Program-made: the position numbers and the translations under genes
The notes under the pieces: generated by a model
What the model was told of the DNA's origin: nothing
What the model saw: only the letters and a program-made list of their open reading frames with translations
Databases searched by the model: none
Shown here: piece by piece, positions 1 through 4,774 of the stretch
How positions within the stretch are numbered: position 1 is the first letter of the stretch
Layout of the letters: each line of letters begins with the position of its first letter
Assembly (NCBI GenBank): GCA_018065205.1
Contig: JAGHTR010000101.1
Location: 1 to 6,096 of the forward strand
Reading direction: 5' to 3'
DNA length: 6,096 nt
From: Candidatus Colicola caccequi
GTDB taxonomy: Bacteria > Bacteroidota > Bacteroidia > Bacteroidales > Paludibacteraceae

Positions 1-3
1 GTC

Positions 4-56
4 AAAAACCTTGCACGCACCGAATAATTCCGAATATGCTCTTAAAGCAACGTAAA
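4..56 (+). repeat. 3' end of repeated leader module (copy 1)
   Basis: This is the right-hand end of a module seen complete at 2684-2860. Shared blocks are AAAACCTTG (5-13), an ATTCCGAAT-type box (28-36) and CTCTTAAAGCA followed by GTAAA (39-56). In the complete copy the same blocks lie at 2810-2818, 2826-2834 and 2845-2861. The left arm would lie before the window. The CTCTTAAAGCA box ends 67 nt before the ATG of the next gene, against 68 nt in copy 2. I read it as a leader or regulatory region. Confidence 0.6.
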
Positions 57-65
57 GGTTATATC

Positions 66-90
66 ATACGCAAACTGCTTTATACGCAAA
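66..90 (+). promoter_or_regulatory. Direct repeat ATACGCAAA x2 in the leader of the first gene
   Basis: ATACGCAAA occurs at 66-74 and again at 82-90, a perfect 9-bp direct repeat with a 16-bp period, 26 bp before the ATG at 116. It could be a binding site for a regulator contacting two half-sites. No regulator is encoded in the window, and a chance repeat in A/T-rich DNA is possible. Confidence 0.3.
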
Positions 91-115
91 AGTTCAACTA
101 ATTAATTCAAATTGT

Positions 116-622
116 ATGGCACAGTTAAGTATTTCTTTTGATCAAGTTCCCAGCACCTCTAATGGTGGTGGCAAGCAAGTAAGTAATTTTAGTGATGTAA
201 AGGTTGCTCTCCGCGAAACAGGCATTACCGCAAATGTTATCTCGGCTTTGGCTGATGGTGGTTTCTTCATTACAGAGGAGGACGAATTTGATTTGCACCC
301 GATTGTGATTGATTATGCAGCCGCACACGGCGTCAAAATAAATTTGACACTTGCAGACGCAGCAGAATGTGCCGCGTATGATAGCGCACTTGCACCATTT
401 TATGAGGTGCTTGAGGGCGCAGTTGAACGGCTTCGTACCGCTATGGAGAACGCGAAAGATAACAACGACCGCACCGGTTTTTATAGTGTGGAGGACTACC
501 TCGACGATGTTTACTACTGGTACGGAATAAATAGCACAATAGCACACGAGCGACCTCTTGGCTACTCTGAATTTATGAAAGCTTGCAAGGGCTTTTGTAC
601 CATATACAACTACGCACGCTGA
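116..622 (+). CDS. Hypothetical acidic protein, 168 aa
   Basis: I do not recognise this family. The product is soluble, with no signal peptide or membrane segment, and is rich in Asp and Glu. The N-terminal ~25 residues are polar and contain a GGGK stretch (17-20), probably disordered. The middle (about 75-115) is alanine-rich and probably helical, and the C-terminal part is aromatic (DDVYYWYG near 129-136). The ATG at 116 is preceded by A/T-rich sequence ending AAATTGTATG, the no-Shine-Dalgarno context shared by its neighbours. It is the first gene after a leader module and is followed 39 bp later by the 113-aa gene on the same strand, so the two are probably one operon. The aromatic and acidic composition resembles many small accessory proteins of Bacteroidales mobile elements, but no function can be assigned. 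Confidence 0.8.
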   Translation: MAQLSISFDQVPSTSNGGGKQVSNFSDVKVALRETGITANVISALADGGFFITEEDEFDLHPIVIDYAAAHGVKINLTLADAAECAAYDSALAPFYEVLEGAVERLRTAMENAKDNNDRTGFYSVEDYLDDVYYWYGINSTIAHERPLGYSEFMKACKGFCTIYNYAR

Positions 623-661
623 TAAAGCAAATATATTGTTTAATCCTTAAAATTTTGTATT

Positions 662-1003
662 ATGACTAAAGATTTGAAAACTTTTGACAACAAAGATTTG
701 GCAGACTATTTGAGTATGTACCATTTTCCAAGCGTTTGTGGTGGGTGTGGTTATATTGCCACTTTTGTAGATGGCTATAGTACCCCCGTGCTGCTACACA
801 TTGAGAACAAAGACGGACAAAACCTCTTACAGGTGGAGGGCAGTGGTGGCAATGACCCCAAATTGCTCATAAAGTTAAGCGATTATTTTTCGTACCACGT
901 TGGCGGCAATTATTATTTGCTCTATTATATGAGTACTGCCGATAAAGACGGTACAAAGAAAGTTTGGTACCGCATTTATCAAAATATAGAGGAGGAGGAA
1001 TAA
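662..1003 (+). CDS. Hypothetical protein, 113 aa
   Basis: Unrecognised small soluble protein, second gene of the 116-1003 block. It has a VCGGCGY segment (residues 25-31) giving one CxxC pair; a second pair needed for a classical zinc site is absent. The rest alternates short polar and aromatic strands (YFSYHVGGNYYLLYYM around 86-101), suggesting a beta-rich fold. The end is very acidic (IEEEE). The ATG follows AAAATTTTGTATT, the usual A/T-rich start context here. The stop codon lies inside the loop of an intrinsic terminator, so this gene ends the transcript. Confidence 0.78.
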   Translation: MTKDLKTFDNKDLADYLSMYHFPSVCGGCGYIATFVDGYSTPVLLHIENKDGQNLLQVEGSGGNDPKLLIKLSDYFSYHVGGNYYLLYYMSTADKDGTKKVWYRIYQNIEEEE

Positions 1004-1018
1004 CCCTCCTCTTTTTTT
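989..1018 (+). terminator. Intrinsic terminator with the stop codon in its loop
   Basis: GAGGAGG (992-998) pairs with CCTCCTC (1005-1011) around the loop AATAAC (999-1004), followed by seven T (1012-1018). The TAA stop of the preceding gene (1001-1003) sits in the loop, so coding sequence forms the left stem. Confidence 0.85.
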
Positions 1019-1020
1019 AT

Positions 1021-1110
1021 ATCGCGCGCTCGCTCGCCGGTGGCGCGCTCGCTGTTTTGCAGGGTGGATGTGAAAAAATCGCGCTCGCTTGCCGTACGGC
1101 GACGCTCGCG
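1021..1110. repeat. GC-rich CGCTCGC repeat patch
   Basis: The heptamer CGCTCGC occurs five times (1027-1033, 1031-1037, 1046-1052, 1082-1088, 1103-1109). They fall in two related units, 1021-1053 and 1078-1110, each starting ATCGCGC and containing a small palindrome (CGCC-GGT-GGCG at 1035-1045; GCCGTACGGC at 1091-1100). The flanks are A/T-rich, so the patch stands out in composition. It lies between a terminator and the next gene; no protein is likely to be encoded. Its role is unknown. Confidence 0.6.
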
Positions 1111-1162
1111 TATTTCCTATGTGGCACATTTTTTGTAGTTTCATTTGTAAATCATCTTGTTT

Positions 1163-1570
1163 ATGAATAGATATTTGGTCATATTATTTTTATTTGTTTC
1201 TTCACTATCCATAGCAGGGGATAGAATGTGTGGCGTTGGTCCGTGCCCTAATCCTGTTGCAAATTGCGTGTACACTCTTGATAAAGGGATGGTTACTGAA
1301 ACGTTTGAGGTTTGGGGTGATGTCCGTGTAACTACTAATCCATACGATGCTGATGTGTGGGTCTATGTCGTAAAATCCGGCGGAGCAGATTTAGTTGTTT
1401 CTTGGGTTGATGATCCACAAGGTTGTGGTCAGTGGCACAAGGTCGATAAAGACGAGAACTTCTCCGTTTATTTCACTGATGAGGAAGAATTTGCTAGTTT
1501 TACTATTCGGTACGGAAATGCAGCGGAAGAATACTATTCCAAAGACGGCTTAGTTGTTCTTCCTAATTAG
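1163..1570 (+). CDS. Small exported protein, DUF6150-like
   Basis: A 135-aa protein with an N-terminal signal peptide: one basic residue, then the hydrophobic run YLVILFLFVSSLSIA (4-18), with likely cleavage after Ala18. The mature part begins with a cysteine-rich stretch (Cys23, Cys28, Cys35) with a fourth Cys at 88, compatible with periplasmic disulfides. The middle, VRVTTNPYDADVWVYVVKSG (54-73), followed by ADLVVSWVDD and then GQWHKV, resembles the repeated short beta strands of the DUF6150 family as I remember it; the match is from memory. A TTG at 1157 is in frame, but the ATG at 1163 is preferred because the signal peptide then starts MNRY. The gene appears monocistronic, after a terminator and before the promoter of the next gene. 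I saw no clear TTTG/TAnnTTTG promoter for it. Its function is unknown. Confidence 0.75.
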   Translation: MNRYLVILFLFVSSLSIAGDRMCGVGPCPNPVANCVYTLDKGMVTETFEVWGDVRVTTNPYDADVWVYVVKSGGADLVVSWVDDPQGCGQWHKVDKDENFSVYFTDEEEFASFTIRYGNAAEEYYSKDGLVVLPN

Positions 1571-1576
1571 TTTTTA

Positions 1577-1609
1577 TTTGATTTCGGAATAGGGAACATT
1601 CTATATTTG
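1577..1609 (+). promoter_or_regulatory. Bacteroides-type promoter for the macro-like gene
   Basis: TTTG (1577-1580), a 21-bp spacer, then TATATTTG (1602-1609): a full match to the Bacteroides primary-sigma pattern TTTG-N19-21-TAnnTTTG. It starts just after the stop of the upstream gene and implies a leader of about 55-60 nt before the ATG at 1674. Confidence 0.7.
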
Positions 1610-1673
1610 ATATAAATTTTGTTTAGTCTTGAAATGCCCTTCGAGCAGTCAATTTATCTTTATTTCGTGATTC

Positions 1674-2072
1674 ATGTATAGTCATTCCACCCGTATCGCG
1701 CCGGACCACATCCATTCGCTGAAGGAAAATGAGGTATTCGTGTTCGGCAGTAACATTGAGGGACACCACGGAGGCGGTGCTGCCTACTTTGCCTTTCGTA
1801 CCTTTGGTGCCGAATGGGGCGTAGGTGAAGGTCTGACCGGTCATTGTTATGCCCTTCCAACGATGGAAGGCGAGACATCTTTTCGCCGTGCCGTATCAAC
1901 GTTCATTGATTGTGCGAAACATCATCCAAATCTTATCTTCCTCGTTACCGCAGTTGGGTGCGGTATCGCAGGGTATTCGCCAAGGGAGGTCGCTCCTATG
2001 TTCCAAGACGCAGTTAATGTGCCTAATGTGTACCTTCCGAAATGCTTTTGGGATGTTATCGAGGGGCTATAG
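1674..2072 (+). CDS. Macro-domain-like protein, 132 aa
   Basis: The 132-aa product resembles a phage- and plasmid-associated branch of small macro-domain-like proteins. Visible motifs are VFVFGSNIEGHHGGGAA (21-37), equivalent to the Gly-rich segment that contacts the phosphates in macro domains, and FLVTAVGCGIAGYSPREVAPMF (split here as 89-101, FLVTAVGCGIAGY, then 102-110), the GxGxxG-type second loop. YALPT (59-63) lies between them. Such folds bind or hydrolyse ADP-ribose derivatives; whether this one does is inference. The length is about that of a single minimal domain with nothing attached. It has its own promoter at 1577-1609 and probable terminators at 2165-2199 and 2235-2267, so it seems to be a stand-alone gene. 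In a mobile-element setting it might act on ADP-ribosylation or on nucleotide signals used by host defence, but nothing in the sequence proves that. Confidence 0.78.
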   Translation: MYSHSTRIAPDHIHSLKENEVFVFGSNIEGHHGGGAAYFAFRTFGAEWGVGEGLTGHCYALPTMEGETSFRRAVSTFIDCAKHHPNLIFLVTAVGCGIAGYSPREVAPMFQDAVNVPNVYLPKCFWDVIEGL

Positions 2073-2128
2073 TGGCTTACTCTGCTTTACATGGTTCTCT
2101 TAATAGTTGCCGTTAGTGTGATTTATTA

Positions 2129-2245
2129 TTATGCTTGGGCAAACCCTTCGGGCAGTTTGGGTATAAGCGGTTGTGCGTGTGCGCAGCCGCTTTTCTTTTG
2201 CGTCAGTTTACTTGGCTGATAGCCAACTTCCATGGCGCGCTCCAT
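2129..2245 (-). CDS. Doubtful 38-aa leftward ORF
   Basis: ATG at 2245, stop at 2129-2131. It begins MERAMEVGYQPSKLTQKK and ends PKLPEGFAQA; the frame stays open upstream for EKARYL before the ATG. The sequence looks protein-like and the start follows CTACCTT. Against it, the reading runs through two hairpins that look like rightward terminators (2165-2199, 2235-2267). It may be a fragment of a decayed leftward gene. Confidence 0.2.
   Translation of the reverse strand: MERAMEVGYQPSKLTQKKSGCAHAQPLIPKLPEGFAQA
2165..2199 (+). terminator. Probable terminator after the macro-like gene
   Basis: AAGCGG (2165-2170) pairs with CCGCTT (2187-2192), with inner TGCG/CGCA (2174-2177/2182-2185), followed by TTTTCTTTT (2191-2199, overlapping the stem end). 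It lies about 95 bp after the gene's stop codon. Confidence 0.6.
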
Positions 2246-2267
2246 AAGGTAGCGTGCTTTTTCTTAT
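2235..2267 (+). terminator. Second terminator-like hairpin
   Basis: GCGCGCT (2235-2241) pairs with AGCGTGC (2251-2257), including one G-U pair, around a 9-nt loop. It is followed by TTTTTCTTATT (2258-2268). It could back up the hairpin at 2165-2199. Confidence 0.5.
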
Positions 2268-2302
2268 TGTACTCTCTACCAACCATCGTTGGGGTTCGGC
2301 TA

Positions 2303-2355
2303 CAAGGTTATAGCACTCGCAGTTGGGTGTGTTGTTTACCGTGCTGGCTACCTTG
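2303..2355. repeat. Nested hairpin resembling a short leader-module copy
   Basis: CAAGGT (2303-2308) pairs with ACCTTG (2350-2355), and inside it AGCAC (2312-2316) pairs with GTGCT (2341-2345). The left arm, CTACAAGGTTATAGCAC, closely matches the left arm of the module at 2711-2725 (CTACAAGGTCAAGCAC, allowing one gap), so this may be a degenerate or minimal relative of that module. Confidence 0.4.
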
Positions 2356-2448
2356 CCATTTCACTCTTGGTGAGGGGCTCTGAGCTTGCTCAATCGTGCA
2401 CCTCGCTGTTCTTTTCATGTTTAGCTCTGCTTTGGTTCTTAAAGCCAT
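2308..2448 (-). CDS. Possible 46-aa leftward small gene
   Basis: ATG at 2448, stop at 2308-2310. The start context read on the minus strand is ACAATACAACTATGG, close to the contexts of the ArdC-like gene (TTTACAACTATGG) and ardA (GACAACTATGA). The peptide starts MALRTKAELNMKRTARCTIE and is basic and glutamine-rich, with no recognised family. A leftward promoter-like box at 2686-2716 could feed it. It is short, and another reading frame on the same strand is also open here, so it may be a remnant rather than a gene. Confidence 0.28.
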   Translation of the reverse strand: MALRTKAELNMKRTARCTIEQAQSPSPRVKWQGSQHGKQHTQLRVL

Positions 2449-2490
2449 AGTTGTATTGTCTTATATTGGACGTTTGATGTACCACGCTGC

Positions 2491-2568
2491 TCACAGCGGT
2501 CTATGTTCTTCGTCTATCTCCCCAATCATTCGGGCGACATAAATGTCGCTTTCTTTTGGAGCTTTCAC
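2491..2568 (-). pseudogene. Possible remnant of a leftward gene (25 codons)
   Basis: The minus-strand frame from a GTG at 2568 to the stop at 2491-2493 reads VKAPKESDIYVARMIGEIDE then EHRPL. The frame stays open a little further upstream without an ATG. The residue choice looks like genuine protein sequence, not random DNA, but the stretch is too short to name. Its position, 120-200 bp downstream of the leftward promoter-like box, would fit a decayed gene. Confidence 0.22.
2534..2557 (+). terminator. Terminator-like hairpin GCGACAT/ATGTCGC
   Basis: GCGACAT (2534-2540) is a perfect inverted repeat of ATGTCGC (2543-2549), separated by AA and followed by TTTCTTTT (2550-2557). It would stop rightward transcription before the leader module. 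No rightward gene lies just before it, and a structural role is also possible. Confidence 0.45.
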
Positions 2569-2683
2569 ACCATCTTCAACCGAATGGGCAATTTATTGCT
2601 TATCTTATCTGTTTAGCCTTATTCCGGGTTAGATATAGAAATTTGGGGCTCCCATTTCCAAATAATGATTGTTATTTTAGCAC

Positions 2684-2861
2684 TGCAAAGTTAGGGCATT
2701 CTCCCGAAACTACAAGGTCAAGCACGTTTCTAATAAAAAATGTCGGCGGGCTAATTTTTGATTGGATTTTCTCCATCCCTACGTTGAGCCTTCGGGTAGT
2801 AAAATGCCGAAAACCTTGTCTTTATATTCGGTAATGTGAACACCCTCTTAAAGCAGTGTAA
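2684..2861. repeat. Complete leader module (copy 2) with nested inverted repeats
   Basis: The left arm TGCAAAGTTAG...CATTCT...CAAGGTCA..GCA.GTTT (2684-2729) recurs at 5482-5528. The right end (AAAACCTTG...CTCTTAAAGCA..GTAAA) recurs at 5-56. Inside, pairs nest in order: CATT 2697-2700 with AATG 2833-2836; CCGAA 2704-2708 with TTCGG 2827-2831; CAAGGT 2713-2718 with ACCTTG 2813-2818; TCGGC 2743-2747 with GCCGA 2806-2810; GGCT 2749-2752 with AGCC 2787-2790. The 140-bp region could therefore fold into one long interrupted stem. It sits directly upstream of the ardA block. Regulatory leader, non-coding RNA or miniature mobile unit are all possible. Confidence 0.62.
2686..2716 (-). promoter_or_regulatory. 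Leftward promoter-like box in module copy 2
   Basis: Read on the minus strand: CTTG, 19 bp, TAACTTTG. This fits TTTG-N19-21-TAnnTTTG with one mismatch in the upstream box. The same arrangement, with a 20-bp spacer, is kept in copy 3. It would direct transcription into the gene-poor 2073-2683 stretch. Confidence 0.4.
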
Positions 2862-2922
2862 AAAACAAAATTTGAAAATGAAAGCAAATTCTTTAATATC
2901 AACCACAAAACAAGGAACAGTT

Positions 2923-3072
2923 ATGGAAAAGCAATTAAATTTATTCGGTTTTGAAGATGTCAAAAAAAGCATTAAGAAAGTGGCAAATTTCATTCTATCA
3001 CCCGAAGACGCTGATTGGGGAGATATTTATGACGAGTACATTGACTTTAACGTTTGCGCACAAACATGGTAA
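2923..3072 (+). CDS. Small acidic hypothetical protein, 49 aa
   Basis: First gene of the ardA block. The product begins MEKQLNLFGFEDVKKSIKKV, a short basic helix-like segment, and continues with the very acidic PEDADWGDIYDEYIDF. It is unrecognised. The frame is open from a GTG at 2836 and has another ATG at 2878, but 2923 is preferred for two reasons: the earlier part overlaps the leader module, and the CTCTTAAAGCA box then lies 68 nt upstream, matching the 67 nt at the first gene block. It ends 38 bp before the ArdC-like gene. Its small size, acidity and company suggest an accessory anti-defence or establishment protein, which is inference only. Confidence 0.6.
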   Translation: MEKQLNLFGFEDVKKSIKKVANFILSPEDADWGDIYDEYIDFNVCAQTW

Positions 3073-3110
3073 ATCAAACTAATATATCAACAATTCAAAA
3101 TTTTACAACT

Positions 3111-3467
3111 ATGGCTAAGAACAACAAAAAAGCAGAGAACATGGAAACTGAAGTAAAGAACACCAAAATGCACGAGTATCGTGAGCATCTCAAAGTTATC
3201 ACCAACGGATTGATCGAAATGGCTAAGGCAGCCGGACGCACGGAGTACAAGTGCAACCAACTCCTTCGCGAGTGCTACAACCTGGTTGACGTCGAACTCG
3301 ACACTTTCGCTGGCTGGCAGAGCAAAGGCGCACAAATAAGAAAAGGACAACACGCATACCTCTTTTGGGGCACACCCATCACAACGGAAGCCGGCTATAC
3401 TTTCTGCCCTGTAAACTTCTTATTCGCAAAAGACCAAGTTCGTTTCACCGCTAACGCTACAGCTTAA
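3111..3467 (+). CDS. ArdC-like ssDNA-binding domain protein, 118 aa
   Basis: The segment from Trp69 to Pro89 (WQSKGAQIRKGQHAYLFWGT then P) matches the conserved core of the N-terminal domain of ArdC/DUF1738 proteins, where a W...GxxVRKGEK..xxxFW pattern is typical. This domain binds single-stranded DNA; plasmid ArdC and related primase proteins protect incoming DNA from restriction. Only this domain is present. The C-terminal metalloprotease-like domain with its HExxH motif, found in full ArdC (roughly 300 aa), is missing, and the protein ends normally, so it looks like a stand-alone short form. The N-terminal ~20 residues are lysine- and asparagine-rich. The ATG at 3111 is chosen over an in-frame ATG at 3054 because it has the local TTTACAACTATG context and avoids overlapping the previous gene. 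A hairpin and then ardA follow. Confidence 0.7.
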   Translation: MAKNNKKAENMETEVKNTKMHEYREHLKVITNGLIEMAKAAGRTEYKCNQLLRECYNLVDVELDTFAGWQSKGAQIRKGQHAYLFWGTPITTEAGYTFCPVNFLFAKDQVRFTANATA

Positions 3468-3475
3468 AACTAACT

Positions 3476-3499
3476 GCCCGGAGGGTTCGCCCTCTGGGC
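3476..3499 (+). promoter_or_regulatory. Intercistronic hairpin upstream of ardA
   Basis: GCCCGGAGGG (3476-3485) pairs with CCCTCTGGGC (3490-3499), including one G-U pair, around a TTCG loop. There is no T-tract afterwards, so it is unlikely to be a full terminator. It lies 8 bp after the preceding stop and is nearly duplicated at 4114-4137. A stabilising, processing or attenuating element is likely. Confidence 0.65.
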
Positions 3500-3536
3500 A
3501 TAATTAAAAATAAATCACTCTAAAAAATAGACAACT

Positions 3537-4106
3537 ATGAACTACAGAGAACCATTGAGCAAAGCAGAGTTTCAAGCACACACAACCACGCTTGATGACA
3601 ACAACCCAGCAATTTACTGCGGAACGTACCATAAGTACAACTGCGGTAGTCTTTACGGAGCATGGATAGACCTCTCCAGTTTTGACGACTACGACGATTT
3701 CATTGAGTTCTGCCAACGGCTACACTGCAATGAAGAAGATCCGGAATTGATGTATCAGGATTATCAATGTTACCCACGCTGCTGGTACAGCGAATCGGGG
3801 ATGTCTCGCGAAACATTCGACAAGATCCGCGAGTATGCGGAACTTGACGATGACCGCAAAGATGCCTTTGAAGCATACCTCAACTACGCAGGTGATGAAT
3901 ACACCACCATGGAAAAGTTCGAAGAACATTACCAAGGCAAGTGGGACAGCGGTGCCGATTTCGCAGAGTACCTCTATAACGAAATCTACGGACACGAGAT
4001 ACCTGAGTTCCTACAAGGTTACATCGACTGGCAAGCAGTTTGGCGCAACCTTGATACGGCTGGTGACTACACGGAAGAAGATGGCTACATCTTCAGCCGT
4101 GAATAA
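3537..4106 (+). CDS. ardA: Antirestriction protein ArdA
   Basis: This 189-aa protein is a good ArdA. Family features in order: IYCGTYHKYNCGSLYGAWID (26-45), the N-terminal domain signature; DPELMYQDYQ (68-77) and the WYSES segment (82-86); the acidic central part ELDDDRKDAFEAYL (102-115); and KFEEHYQGKWDSGADFAEYL (127-146). ArdA is a cytoplasmic dimeric mimic of B-form DNA that occupies the DNA groove of type I restriction-modification enzymes, protecting a mobile element as it enters a new host. The strong Asp/Glu bias seen here is what the mimicry relies on. Length is normal (around 165-190 aa). The ATG follows AAAATAGACAACT. A 24-nt hairpin lies before the gene and a sister hairpin after it, which may set its level separately from its neighbours. 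Confidence 0.95.
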   Translation: MNYREPLSKAEFQAHTTTLDDNNPAIYCGTYHKYNCGSLYGAWIDLSSFDDYDDFIEFCQRLHCNEEDPELMYQDYQCYPRCWYSESGMSRETFDKIREYAELDDDRKDAFEAYLNYAGDEYTTMEKFEEHYQGKWDSGADFAEYLYNEIYGHEIPEFLQGYIDWQAVWRNLDTAGDYTEEDGYIFSRE

Positions 4107-4113
4107 ATTAACT

Positions 4114-4137
4114 GCTCGGAGGGGCAGCCCTCCGGGC
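4114..4137 (+). promoter_or_regulatory. Intercistronic hairpin downstream of ardA
   Basis: GCTCGGAGGG (4114-4123) pairs with CCCTCCGGGC (4128-4137), including one G-U pair, around a GCAG loop. Size (10-bp stem, 4-nt loop), the TAACTGC lead-in and the distance after the stop codon match the hairpin at 3476-3499; only the loop and two stem positions differ. No T-tract follows. Confidence 0.65.
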
Positions 4138-4167
4138 TTCATTATTAACTACAAAATTTTTCAAATT

Positions 4168-4401
4168 ATGTATTTAGAATGTTCTTGTTGCGACATCAAT
4201 CAAAGTCAATGGAATCGCCTTATGAAAGGCCGTCGCAAAATGTCTTATCGTTGGCTTGTAGCCCACATCAAGAAGTATCTTCCCGAATTGTATCACTCGC
4301 TTGGGCTTCAGTTCTACAACCCTTGGGAAGACCAATGCTATCGCACTCCATCGCATTACGTGCTTACGCATAGTGCAATTGAATTTTTTATTCACAAATA
4401 A
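4168..4401 (+). CDS. Hypothetical protein, 77 aa
   Basis: Unrecognised. The product begins MYLECSCCDINQSQWNRLMK, with a CxCC cluster at residues 5-8, and carries a basic stretch KGRRK (20-24) followed by a probable helix (WLVAHIKKYLPELYHSLGL, 29-47). A further Cys lies at 57 and His residues are frequent in the second half, so metal binding is conceivable but no standard motif is present. The frame is open further upstream into ardA, but the ATG at 4168 follows AATTTTTCAAATT, the normal start context, and sits 30 nt after the hairpin. The next gene begins 12 bp after its stop, so the two are surely cotranscribed. Confidence 0.65.
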   Translation: MYLECSCCDINQSQWNRLMKGRRKMSYRWLVAHIKKYLPELYHSLGLQFYNPWEDQCYRTPSHYVLTHSAIEFFIHK

Positions 4402-4413
4402 AAACTTACAATT

Positions 4414-4773
4414 ATGATTACAAGAAACAAAATCATTCAAGCAGCAGACAACGCAGGTTGGAACTGCACCATTGAGAAACGTAAAAATGACAAGTGGTAT
4501 CACGGTGGCTATTACATAGCTTTTAACACCGATACACACTATGGTCAAGACGTTTGGTATGACTACGACGTCAAAACACTTGAAGAAGTGATCGAAGCCG
4601 TCAAAGAGTCCTATGACAGCTACGATGTTGACGAGGAAGTTTACATTTGGTTAGATGAAACTGGTCATCCCAAGAATGGTGCACCATCTTCCATTTCTGC
4701 CCTGTTACAAGACATGGAAGAAAAGGAAGAACTCCTTGAGAAACTCAATGATGAACTTCAAAAACTTGAATAA
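4414..4773 (+). CDS. Hypothetical acidic protein, 119 aa
   Basis: I do not recognise the family. The first ~50 residues mix basic and aromatic residues (IEKRKNDKWYHGGYYIAF, 20-37), reading as antiparallel strands. The middle is strongly acidic and tyrosine-rich (YDSYDVDEEVYIWLDE, 67-82), and the end (MEEKEELLEKLNDELQKLE, 101-119) has heptad-like leucines typical of a short coiled coil, so it may dimerise. The dense Asp/Glu/Tyr surface is reminiscent of DNA-mimic proteins such as ArdA three genes earlier; that is a compositional remark, not homology. The start context is AAACTTACAATTATG. It follows the 77-aa gene by 12 bp, and the next ATG comes one base after its stop. Confidence 0.72.
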   Translation: MITRNKIIQAADNAGWNCTIEKRKNDKWYHGGYYIAFNTDTHYGQDVWYDYDVKTLEEVIEAVKESYDSYDVDEEVYIWLDETGHPKNGAPSSISALLQDMEEKEELLEKLNDELQKLE

Positions 4774-4774
4774 T

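Noticed and set aside
964..1170. Frame through the CGCTCGC patch
   Set aside because: It overlaps the end of a real gene, a terminator and the GC-rich repeats; its translation is just the repeat read in frame.
2135..2383. Rightward frame of 82 codons after the macro-like gene
   Set aside because: It crosses two terminator-like hairpins and has no promoter; cysteine- and leucine-rich composition looks accidental.
2556..2834. Rightward frame of 92 codons
   Set aside because: It covers the module's paired arms and starts inside a terminator tail; no start context.
2836..2922. Upstream extension of the 49-aa gene from a GTG at 2836 or the ATG at 2878
   Set aside because: It overlaps the end of the repeated leader module, and the fixed 67-68 nt spacing to the module favours the ATG at 2923.
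3054..3110. Earlier ATG for the ArdC-like gene
   Set aside because: It overlaps the preceding gene and lacks the usual start context; the ATG at 3111 follows TTTACAACT and matches the neighbours.
3835..4167. Long frame overlapping ardA ahead of the 77-aa gene
   Set aside because: It is out of frame inside a clearly conserved ardA; only the part from ATG 4168 is plausible.
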